Notes under the pieces: generated by a model
Databases searched by the model: none
What the model was told of the DNA's origin: nothing
What the model saw: only the letters and a program-made list of their open reading frames with translations
Made by a program: the position numbers and the translations under genes
Shown: positions 18,650 through 25,913 of the stretch, one piece after another
Layout of the letters: each line of letters begins with the position of its first letter
Position numbering within the stretch: the stretch's first letter is position 1
Assembly: GCF_004923315.1 (NCBI RefSeq)
Contig: NZ_CP039645.1
Span: 477,001-541,000 of the forward strand
Direction of reading: 5' to 3'
Source of the DNA: Azospirillum sp. TSA2s
Lineage (GTDB): Bacteria > Pseudomonadota > Alphaproteobacteria > Azospirillales > Azospirillaceae
Length of the DNA: 64,000 nucleotides

Positions 18650-20092
18650 ATGCGTGCCAGTGGTGAAGCTTCCGGCAATGGCGCCTGCGCCGTGGTCGAG
18701 AATGTGACCTTCGACGAAATCCAGATCGGCCAGTCGGCCAGCCTGTCGCGCCAGCTCACCCTGATGGATGTGGAGCTGTTCGCCACGGTGTCGGGCAACA
18801 TCAACCCGGCCCATCTCGACCCGAAATTCGCTGCCGACAGCCGGTTCCAGAAGGTGATCGGCCCCGGCATGTGGTCAGGCTCGCTGATCTCCGGCGTGCT
18901 GGGCACCTATCTGCCGGGCGCCGGCTCGCTCTATGCCGGCCAGAGCCTGCAGTTCCGCCGCCCGGTCGGGCTGGGCGACATCGTCACCGCCACCGTCACC
19001 GTGATCGAGAAGCGTCCGGCCCGGAACGTCGTCGTCTTCGACTGCGTCTGCACCAACCAGGATGGCGAGATCGTCGTGCTCGGCACCGCCGAGGTGATCG
19101 CCCCGACCCAGAAGGTCGTCCGCCCGGCGCATGAGCTGCCGCAGATCCAGATGATCCGCCACGACAAGCACGACGCGCTGCTCGCCAAATGCGACGAGCT
19201 GCCGCCGGTCGTCACCGCCGTCGCCTATCCCTGCGACGCCAGCTCCCTCCAGGGTGCCGTCGAGGCCGCCGAGGCCGGGCTGATCGAGCCGATCCTCGTC
19301 GGGCCGGAGGCCCTCATCCGCAAGGTCGCCGCTGCCAACGGCCTGGACATCTCCCGCTACCGCATCGTCGACGCCGCCCACAGCCGCGCCGCCGCGGCAG
19401 CCGCCGTGGCGCTGGCCCGCACCGGCGACGCCGAAGCGGTGATGAAGGGCAGCCTGCACACCGACGAGCTGATGGGCGAGGTGGTGAAGAAGGAGACCGG
19501 CCTGCGCACCGCCAGCCGCATCAGCCACGTCTTCCTGATGAATGTGCCGACCTACTCCAAGACGCTGCTGATCACCGATGCGGCGATCAACATCTACCCG
19601 ACGCTGGAGGACAAGGTCCACATCGTCCAGAACGCCATCGACCTCGCCAAGGTGCTGGGCGTCGCCACCCCGCGCGTCGCCATCCTGTCGGCGGTCGAGA
19701 CGATCAACCCGAAGATCAACACCACGCTGGAAGCGGCGGCGCTCTGCAAGATGGCCGACCGCGGCCAGATCACCGGCGGCATCCTCGACGGCCCGCTGGC
19801 CTTCGACAACGCCATCTCCGCCGAGGCGGCGCGCACCAAGGGCATCACCTCGCCCGTCGCCGGCCAGCCGGACATCCTGCTCGCCCCCGATCTGGAGGCC
19901 GGCAACATGCTGGTCAAACAGCTGTCCTTCCTGGCCAACGCCGACCTCGCCGGCATCGTGCTGGGCGCCAAGGTCCCCGTCATCCTCACCAGCCGCGCCG
20001 ACAATATGCGGGCCCGGCTCGCCTCCTGCGCCGTCGCCTCGCTGGTCGCCGCCGCTCACCGCCAGCCCAAGCTCGCGCTGGCCGCCGAATAG
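18650..20092 (+). CDS. Bifunctional enoyl-CoA hydratase (MaoC)/phosphate acetyltransferase
   Basis: The 480-aa protein has two parts. Residues 15-150 form a MaoC/PhaJ hot-dog domain, with the hydratase signature in NINPAHLDPKFAADSRFQ and IGPGMWSGSLIS. Residues 185-480 form a phosphate acetyl/butyryltransferase domain, with VGPEALIRKVA, MKGSLHTDELMGEVV, FLMNVPTYSKTLLITDAAIN and GILDGPLAFDNAIS. The second domain moves an acyl group between CoA and phosphate, and ackA 12 bp downstream would then make ATP plus the free acid. The ATG at 18650 has GGAG about 10 bases upstream. The fusion is known in several proteobacteria and has been linked to acyl-CoA/PHA metabolism. Confidence 0.93.
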   Translation: MRASGEASGNGACAVVENVTFDEIQIGQSASLSRQLTLMDVELFATVSGNINPAHLDPKFAADSRFQKVIGPGMWSGSLISGVLGTYLPGAGSLYAGQSLQFRRPVGLGDIVTATVTVIEKRPARNVVVFDCVCTNQDGEIVVLGTAEVIAPTQKVVRPAHELPQIQMIRHDKHDALLAKCDELPPVVTAVAYPCDASSLQGAVEAAEAGLIEPILVGPEALIRKVAAANGLDISRYRIVDAAHSRAAAAAAVALARTGDAEAVMKGSLHTDELMGEVVKKETGLRTASRISHVFLMNVPTYSKTLLITDAAINIYPTLEDKVHIVQNAIDLAKVLGVATPRVAILSAVETINPKINTTLEAAALCKMADRGQITGGILDGPLAFDNAISAEAARTKGITSPVAGQPDILLAPDLEAGNMLVKQLSFLANADLAGIVLGAKVPVILTSRADNMRARLASCAVASLVAAAHRQPKLALAAE

Positions 20093-20104
20093 GACGTTAC
20101 CGTC

Positions 20105-21331
20105 ATGGCCGCACTGTCGAACTCCAGCGAGGACGCCTGCCTCGTCATCAACGCGGGCTCCTCCAGCCTCAAATTCTGCGTCTTCCAGGGCGGAAGCGCC
20201 GCCGAGATCGAACCGGTCGTCACCGGCCAGATCTCCGGCATCGGCACCGCCCCCCACTTCCAGGCCAAGGACGCGCAGCGCCGCGTCCTCGCCGACGGGG
20301 TGCTGGACGAGGTCGGCCCCGCCGACCGCGCCGGCCTGCTTGGCTTCTTGCTCAACTGGATACGGCACGAGCTGAAGGGCGCCACGCTGGTGGCCGCCGG
20401 CCATCGCGTCGTTCATGGCGGCACCCGCTTCTCCACCCCCGTGCGCGTCACCCCGACGGTGCTCGACCAGCTGGAGGAGCTGATCCCGCTCGCTCCCCTG
20501 CACGAGCCGCACAACATCGCCGCCATGCGGGCGCTGGCCCAGGTCTACCCGTCGCTGCCGCAGGTCGCCTGCTTCGACACCGCCTTCCACCAGACCCAGC
20601 CCTGGCAGTCGCAGACCTTCGCCATCCCGCGCGAACTGACGGCGGAGGGCATCCGCCGCTACGGCTTCCATGGCCTTAGCTACGAGTACATCGCGCACCG
20701 CCTGCCGCAGGTGGCGCCGGAACTGGCCAACGCGCATGTGGTGGTCTGTCATCTCGGCAGCGGCGCCAGCCTGTGCGCCATGCGCGCCGGGCACAGCGTC
20801 GACACCACCATGGGCTTTACGGCTCTGGACGGCGTGCCAATGGGCACCCGGCCGGGCGCCATCGACCCCGGCGTGCTGATCTACCTGATGCGCGAGAAGG
20901 GCTACGGCGCCGACGAGCTGGAAAAGCTGCTCTACCACAAGTCGGGCATGCTGGGCGTGTCGGGCCTCTCCAACGACATGCGCGACCTGGAGAACTCCGA
21001 CCTGCCGGCCGCCGCCGAGGCGGTGGAGCTGTTCTGCCACAATGTCGCCAAGCAGGTGGCGGCGCTGGCCGGCTCGATGGGCGGGCTGGACGCGGTGGTG
21101 TTCACCGCCGGCGTCGGCGAGAACTCCACGCTGGTGCGGGCGCGGGTGGCGGAGAAGCTGTCCTGGCTCGGCGTCGCCATCGACCCGGCGGCCAACCGCG
21201 CCAAGGCGACCCGCATCTCCGCCCAGGAAAGCCGCGTGCCGGTCTTCATCATCCCGACCGACGAGGAACGGATGATCGCCCGCCACACGCTGGGCGTGAT
21301 CGCCGCCGAGCAATTGAGCCGGGCGGCGTAA
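20105..21331 (+). CDS. ackA: Acetate kinase (acetate/propionate family)
   Basis: The 408-aa ASKHA-fold kinase converts acetyl phosphate and ADP to acetate and ATP, or the reverse. Motifs are VINAGSSSLKFCVF at the N-terminus, HRVVHGGTRFSTPV, FDTAFHQTQPWQ, YGFHGLSYEYIAHRLP, VCHLGSGASLCAM, MGTRPGAIDPGVLIYL and TAGVGENSTLVRARV. All catalytic segments are intact. It starts 12 bp after the MaoC-Pta gene, so the pair forms an acyl-phosphate module. A butyrate or propionate preference is possible and not decidable here. Confidence 0.95.
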   Translation: MAALSNSSEDACLVINAGSSSLKFCVFQGGSAAEIEPVVTGQISGIGTAPHFQAKDAQRRVLADGVLDEVGPADRAGLLGFLLNWIRHELKGATLVAAGHRVVHGGTRFSTPVRVTPTVLDQLEELIPLAPLHEPHNIAAMRALAQVYPSLPQVACFDTAFHQTQPWQSQTFAIPRELTAEGIRRYGFHGLSYEYIAHRLPQVAPELANAHVVVCHLGSGASLCAMRAGHSVDTTMGFTALDGVPMGTRPGAIDPGVLIYLMREKGYGADELEKLLYHKSGMLGVSGLSNDMRDLENSDLPAAAEAVELFCHNVAKQVAALAGSMGGLDAVVFTAGVGENSTLVRARVAEKLSWLGVAIDPAANRAKATRISAQESRVPVFIIPTDEERMIARHTLGVIAAEQLSRAA

Positions 21332-21353
21332 AGGCCCTCTCCCCTCCTACAGG

Positions 21354-21468
21354 TCCCCTCTCCCCCCGGGGAGAGGGTTAGGGTGAGGGGGGCGCAGGGC
21401 GAGGATTCTCGGGAAGGCACGCTGTGCATCCCCCTCACCCCGACCCTCTCCCCGGGGGGGGAGAGGGA
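21354..21468. repeat. Long palindromic repeat, CCCTCTCCCC subtype (empty)
   Basis: The element reads CCCCTCTCC-hairpin, GGGTGAGGGG, a variable centre, CCCCTCACCC, then CCCTCTCCCC paired with GGGGAGAGGG. It is closely similar, including the centre with GGCGAGGATTCTCGGGA, to the repeat at 38152-38327. Here the right-hand hairpin is uninterrupted, giving the empty state of the cassette found in the other copy. It lies between ackA and the DMT gene. Confidence 0.8.
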
Positions 21469-21484
21469 GATCGGAAACATCACC

Positions 21485-22438
21485 ATGGAACAGCCCCCCA
21501 CATCCCCCACCGCCACCCCTCCGGAAAACGTCCGGCTCGGCATCCTGTCGATGCTGTTGGCGATGGTCCTGATGACCGTCATGAACGCGCTGGCCAAGCT
21601 GCTGGCGGAGAGCTATCCGCTGGGCGAGGTCACCTTCTTCCGCAACCTGTTCGCCCTGCTGCCGGCGGTCGCCATGGTCGCCGCGGCGGGCGGGCAGAGC
21701 TGCCTGCAAACCGAACATTGGCAGGGGCATCTGTGGCGGGCGGTCATCGGTCTGGCGTCGATGGTGCTGCTGTTCTGGGCCTATCACCTGATGCCGCTGG
21801 CCAATGCCGTGGCGATCTCCTACTCCGCTCCGCTGTTCCTGACGGCGCTGTCGGTCCCGCTGCTGGGGGAGAAGGTCGGCGCCTTCCGCTGGGGGGCGGT
21901 GGTGGTCGGCTTCATCGGTGTGCTCATCATGGTGCAGCCCGGCGCCGGCATGCTCGACCGCGGGGCGCTGGTCGCGCTGGTTGCAGCGGTCTGCTACGCC
22001 CTGGCGATGATCGCCATGCGCCAGCTGGGGCGCACGGAACGGCCGGTGACCACGGTCTTCTACTTCACCGTGATCTCCACCCTGCTCAGCGCGCTGGCCC
22101 TGCCCTTCGGCTGGACGATGCCGGACGGGCATGCGCTGGCCCTGATGGTGGCGATGGGGATCGCCGGCGGCGGCGCGCAGTATTTCAGCACGCGGGCCTA
22201 TGCGCTGGCCCGGGCGGTGGTGGTCGGTCCCTTCAGCTACGCCAGCCTGATCTATGCGTCGGTCCTCGGCTGGCTGGTCTGGGGCGACGTGCCAGCTCCG
22301 CATGTGGTGATCGGCGCCACGGTGGTGATCGGCAGCGGCCTGCTGATCCTCTACCGCGAAACCCGGCACCGCGAAATCGGGGGCGCAGCATCCCCCCTCC
22401 CACCGCGGCGGGCGGCACCGACAACGAGACTGGTTTGA
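21485..22438 (+). CDS. EamA/DMT-superfamily permease
   Basis: The 317-aa protein has ten predicted membrane spans in two EamA halves (LGILSMLLAMVLMTVMNALAK first; RGALVALVAAVCYALAMIAM second). The short N-terminus before the first span fits the start at ATG 21485; the open frame upstream runs through the palindromic repeat and is not credible. It lies between ackA and the PGK-like gene. Export of a carboxylic acid or amino acid is plausible, but nothing in the sequence sets the substrate. Confidence 0.85.
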   Translation: MEQPPTSPTATPPENVRLGILSMLLAMVLMTVMNALAKLLAESYPLGEVTFFRNLFALLPAVAMVAAAGGQSCLQTEHWQGHLWRAVIGLASMVLLFWAYHLMPLANAVAISYSAPLFLTALSVPLLGEKVGAFRWGAVVVGFIGVLIMVQPGAGMLDRGALVALVAAVCYALAMIAMRQLGRTERPVTTVFYFTVISTLLSALALPFGWTMPDGHALALMVAMGIAGGGAQYFSTRAYALARAVVVGPFSYASLIYASVLGWLVWGDVPAPHVVIGATVVIGSGLLILYRETRHREIGGAASPLPPRRAAPTTRLV

Positions 22439-22455
22439 AGGAAAGGACAGGCATC

Positions 22456-23196
22456 ATGCTTACGATCGATGCCCAAGGCAGCCCGGTTCCGCACCTGACC
22501 GGCCGGCTTCGCCTGATCGCGGGCGGCCGCGACACGGGAGGTCGGACTCCGGCCCACAAGATGGGACGATCCGGCAACGGAATCTGCGCCATCGTCGGCG
22601 GTGTGAACCTGTCGGCCAAACTGGACCTGCTGGTCCGGCTGGTGGCGCGGGTCGACGTGCTGGCGTTGGGCGGCGGCATCGCCAACAGCGTCCTGGCGGC
22701 GACCGGCACCGACATGGGCGCCTCGCTGTGCGATTATGACCTGCTCGACGGGGCGCGCAAACTGCTGGACCGGGCGAAGGCCTGCGGCTGCGAGGTGCTG
22801 CTGCCGGTCGACGTGGTGGTGGCGACCGAGGCGCGGAAGGGGGCGGAGGACCGCATCGTTTCCTGCGCCGCCATCGGGCCGGAGGACATGGTTCTCGACA
22901 TCGGCCCGGCGTCGGCGGCCCGGCTGACCGCCTGCGTCGAAGCCGCCCGGACGGTCGTCTGGACCGGCCCGCTCGGCGTCTGCGAGATCGCCCCCTTCGA
23001 CGGCGGCACCGATGCGCTGGCGTGGTTCATCGCCCGGCGCACCCGCGACGCCGGCCTGCGCTCGGTGGCGGCCGGCGACGACACCATCGCGGCGCTGGCC
23101 GCGGCCGGGGTGGAGGACCGCTTCAGCGAGCTGACCACCCGCGACGCCCTGCCGGCTTGGCTGGATGCGATGTCGCCGCGCGCCGTCCCCGCCTGA
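22456..23196 (+). CDS. Phosphoglycerate kinase C-terminal-domain-only protein, active-site residues altered
   Basis: The 246-aa protein aligns by eye with the nucleotide-binding C-terminal half of phosphoglycerate kinase: LDLLVRLVARVDVLALGGGI, AATGTDMGASLCDYDL, LLPVDVVVATE, MVLDIGPASAA and TGPLGVCEIAPFDGGTDA. The N-terminal substrate domain (about 170 residues) is absent; about 45 unrelated residues replace it. Two canonical motifs are changed: GGAKV reads GGVNL (catalytic-site Lys to Asn), and GGGDT reads AGDDT. It has its own ribosome site (GAAAGGA) and lies 102 bp before gap. It is therefore probably expressed but unlikely to be a working PGK. It could be a remnant, or a regulator or scaffold for glycolytic enzymes. 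Confidence 0.8.
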   Translation: MLTIDAQGSPVPHLTGRLRLIAGGRDTGGRTPAHKMGRSGNGICAIVGGVNLSAKLDLLVRLVARVDVLALGGGIANSVLAATGTDMGASLCDYDLLDGARKLLDRAKACGCEVLLPVDVVVATEARKGAEDRIVSCAAIGPEDMVLDIGPASAARLTACVEAARTVVWTGPLGVCEIAPFDGGTDALAWFIARRTRDAGLRSVAAGDDTIAALAAAGVEDRFSELTTRDALPAWLDAMSPRAVPA

Positions 23197-23214
23197 ACGG
23201 ACATTGCAATCTTT

Positions 23215-23230
23215 GCGGGTTAAAACCCGC
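23215..23230. promoter_or_regulatory. Short hairpin in gap leader
   Basis: GCGGGTT-AA-AACCCGC is a perfect 7-bp palindrome in the 102-bp gap between the PGK-like gene and gap. A TTGACA hexamer follows at 23240-23245, but I see no -10 box at the right distance. The palindrome may be an operator or a weak 3' end. Confidence 0.35.
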
Positions 23231-23298
23231 TCTCCCTGGTTGACACGAGTCTCCGCCCCGATCGGCACGAGACCGCAACCGAACGACTGGAGCACATC

Positions 23299-24321
23299 AT
23301 GGCTGTACGGGTAGCGATCAATGGTTTTGGCCGCATCGGCCGTCTGGTTCTGCGCGCCATCTACGAGAGCGGCCGCAAGGACGTGGAGGTCGTGGCGATC
23401 AACGACCTCGCCGATCTGAAGGCCAACGCGCACCTGCTGAAGTACGACAGCGTCCACGGCCGCTTCCCCGGCACCATCGAGACCGCCCAATCAGAAGACG
23501 GGGGCGGCGTGCTGATCGTCAACGGCCACTCCATCAAGGTCGTGCAGGAGCGTGACCCGGCCAAGCTGCCGTGGAAGGATCTCGGCGTCGAGATCGCCAT
23601 GGAATGCTCGGGCATCTTCACAAAGCGCGCCGATGCCGCCAAGCATCTGGAAGCCGGCGCGCAGAAGGTGCTGATCTCGGCCCCGGCCACCGACGAGGAC
23701 ATCACGGTCGTCTACGGCGTCAACCATGGCAAGCTGACCGCCGAGCACCGGATCGTCTCCAACGCCTCCTGCACCACCAACTGCCTGGCCCCGGTCGCGC
23801 ATGTCCTCCACAACCTGGTGGGCATCGAGAAGGGCTTCATGACCACGATCCACTCCTACACGGGTGACCAGCGGATCGTCGACACCAACCACAAGGACCT
23901 GCGCCGCGCCCGCGCTGCCGCCCTGAACATGATCCCGACCTCCACCGGCGCCGCCAAGGCCGTCGGCAAGGTATTGCCGGAGCTGAAGGGCAAGCTGGAC
24001 GGCACCGCGATGCGCGTGCCGACCCCGAACGTATCGGTCGTCGACTTCAAGTTCATCGCCAGGCGCGCCACCTCGGTCGAGGAGATCGTCAAGACGATCG
24101 GTGAGGCCGCCAACGGCCCGCTGAAGGGCATCCTGGCCGCCTATGACGAGGATCTGGTGTCGTCGGACTTCAACCACGACCCGCACAGTTCGACCTTCGC
24201 CAGCAGGGAGACGAAGGTTGTGGACGGCAATTTCGTTCGCGTCATGGCATGGTACGATAACGAGTGGGGCTTCTCCAACCGGATGGCCGACACCGCCGTC
24301 GCCATGGCGAACGCCAAATAA
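23299..24321 (+). CDS. gap: Glyceraldehyde-3-phosphate dehydrogenase, type I
   Basis: The 340-aa enzyme oxidises and phosphorylates glyceraldehyde 3-phosphate with NAD(P). The Rossmann start VAINGFGRIGRLVLRAI, the catalytic cysteine in SNASCTTNCLAPVAH and the phosphate-site segments TIHSYTGDQRIVD and IPTSTGAAKAVGKVLPEL are all present. It sits downstream of the half-PGK rather than a full pgk; a complete PGK must lie elsewhere if glycolysis or gluconeogenesis is intact. The ATG at 23299 is preceded by GGAGCAC. Confidence 0.97.
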   Translation: MAVRVAINGFGRIGRLVLRAIYESGRKDVEVVAINDLADLKANAHLLKYDSVHGRFPGTIETAQSEDGGGVLIVNGHSIKVVQERDPAKLPWKDLGVEIAMECSGIFTKRADAAKHLEAGAQKVLISAPATDEDITVVYGVNHGKLTAEHRIVSNASCTTNCLAPVAHVLHNLVGIEKGFMTTIHSYTGDQRIVDTNHKDLRRARAAALNMIPTSTGAAKAVGKVLPELKGKLDGTAMRVPTPNVSVVDFKFIARRATSVEEIVKTIGEAANGPLKGILAAYDEDLVSSDFNHDPHSSTFASRETKVVDGNFVRVMAWYDNEWGFSNRMADTAVAMANAK

Positions 24322-24358
24322 TCAACCACGCCGACCCAAGACCAAAAGGAGCCGGACG

Positions 24359-24604
24359 ATGAGCAAGACGATCATGTGGACCGAGACCGACGCCAAGGGC
24401 TTCGAGTCCGAGTGCCTGTTCAACGAGGACAGCCGCCAGTACGAAGTGATGGTCTGCGCCTCGGGCCGCCGGCTCTGCCGGTCGGAGTCCTTCCCGGCCC
24501 AGTCCGACCCGATGCAAGGCATGAGCGACGACGACCGCCAGCAGGCCTTGAAATGCGCCGAACGGCTGGTGACCGAGATCGAGCACGATCTGGGCGACCG
24601 CTAA
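24359..24604 (+). CDS. 81-aa conserved-looking protein of unknown function
   Basis: A strong ribosome site (AAAAGGAG) lies 7 bases before the ATG at 24359, 37 bp after gap. The protein is acidic and soluble with four cysteines (CLF, VCASGRRLCRSESF, KCAERL) and two Trp/Tyr-bearing strands, then a C-terminal helix. I do not recognise a family. Placement suggests co-transcription with gap. The ribosome site and codon use argue that it is real. Confidence 0.65.
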   Translation: MSKTIMWTETDAKGFESECLFNEDSRQYEVMVCASGRRLCRSESFPAQSDPMQGMSDDDRQQALKCAERLVTEIEHDLGDR

Positions 24605-24631
24605 GCGGCCGGTTCCGGCTTTCACCACCGC

Positions 24632-25717
24632 CTACCCATGGGCGGCGAAGTCGGCGGTCCGTTCGACGAGGTCGTCCAGATTGCGGCGGAACTGCTCCAG
24701 CGCGAAGCCGGTGCCGAACATCCGCCACAGCCAGTCGGTCGGCATGTGGCGAGTCTGCCTTGCGGCCCGCGTGCGGTCGATTCCGCTGCGGTAGGCCGCC
24801 AGCGCATCGGCGAGTGCGGTGGAACGGTCGGGCGGCTGACCGGTGGCCAGTGCATCGGCCAGACCACGCAGAATGGCCGCTCCCGCCGCGGCGACCGGAG
24901 TCCAGTCGGGGCAGACGTCGCGGTCGGGGATGTCCTGCCGCGGCTCCCCCACCGCCCGGCGCAGCATCACCACGTCGTGCCGCAGGCGCATCAGCGTGCG
25001 CAGCAGCGGATCGGGATCGGGCATGTCGGCCAGCCGGCTCCGCCGCTCCCGCGCCGCTTCCCCCACCAGGGTTTCCAACCGGGTCAGGGACTGCCGGGTG
25101 CGCACAACCAGCCGGTTCATGGTCGCCTGGGAGGCGTCGTCGGCGACGGCCAGCGCGTCGAGCTGGTCGGCCATCAGCCGCGCCACCTCCGCCGCAGTGT
25201 CCAGCACCGAGCGGGAGGCGCGGGCCGGCGCCACCAGCAGCGACACCAGGATGGCGACGACGCAGCCGAGCCCGACCTCCAGCATCCGGTCGGTGGCGAA
25301 GCTGAGCGGGCCGAGGTTCGCCCCGGCGGTGCCCAGCAGCACGATGATCGCGGTGATCGGCGCGATGCGGAAGCCGGCCGACATGGCGGCGAGATAGGAC
25401 AGCGGCGCCACCGCCGCCAGAAGCGCCACGGCACGCATCAGCCCGTCGGTGTGCGGGATCAGCAGGCCGATCACCCCGCCATAGGCCACGCCGACCAGCG
25501 ATCCGACGAAGCGGTCCAGCGCCGCCTTCAGCGATCCGCCGACATTGCTCTGGGTGACGATCAGCGCCGTGATCACCGCCCAGAAGCCCTGCGGCAGGTC
25601 CAGCGCCTCCGCCAGCAGGAAGGTCGCCAGGGTGGAGACGGTCATCCGCAGGGCATGCACCAGCTTTGACCGGTTCCGCGCCATCCACGACGCCGGCACG
25701 CTCCGCCACCCGCTCAT
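24632..25717 (-). CDS. FUSC-family (aromatic acid exporter-like) membrane protein
   Basis: The 361-aa protein has six N-terminal membrane segments with the FUSC motif LDLPQGFWAVITALIVTQSN near residue 40. A long soluble C-terminal helical region of about 190 residues is rich in Arg and Asp. FUSC/AaeB proteins are linked to efflux of aromatic acids or weak acids. It has one copy of the unit, about half the length of AaeB or YccS, as do many alphaproteobacterial members. It runs convergent with the 81-aa gene. An internal ATG at 25684 is an alternative start. Confidence 0.8.
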   Translation of the reverse strand: MSGWRSVPASWMARNRSKLVHALRMTVSTLATFLLAEALDLPQGFWAVITALIVTQSNVGGSLKAALDRFVGSLVGVAYGGVIGLLIPHTDGLMRAVALLAAVAPLSYLAAMSAGFRIAPITAIIVLLGTAGANLGPLSFATDRMLEVGLGCVVAILVSLLVAPARASRSVLDTAAEVARLMADQLDALAVADDASQATMNRLVVRTRQSLTRLETLVGEAARERRSRLADMPDPDPLLRTLMRLRHDVVMLRRAVGEPRQDIPDRDVCPDWTPVAAAGAAILRGLADALATGQPPDRSTALADALAAYRSGIDRTRAARQTRHMPTDWLWRMFGTGFALEQFRRNLDDLVERTADFAAHG

Positions 25718-25913
25718 CCCGTCAATCCCGGTCCATCTCCGACTGATGCTCAGTGTCGGGCATGACGACGCAAATCACCAGAGACAGTGCGATGCGGCGG
25801 TCGGCCGCCGCAGTCCGCGGCCCCGCTCCCGTCGGTTCGCCTGCGCCAGGGCCTTTCGCACCTTCGCCACGTCGTCGGCGCCGACCGGCGGCGCGGCGAT
25901 CCGGCCTTTCCGC

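Noticed and set aside
18875..21313. 812-codon - strand open frame over maoC-pta and ackA
   Set aside because: It is antisense to two well-recognised enzymes and is composed of Gly/Ala/Asp/Arg-rich nonsense.
21354..21468. Palindromic repeats as a CRISPR array
   Set aside because: The repeats are single dispersed palindromes, not regularly spaced direct repeats with unique spacers, and no cas gene is present.
23240..23245. TTGACA as the -35 box of gap
   Set aside because: No acceptable -10 hexamer lies 16-18 bp downstream (the sequence there is GC-rich).
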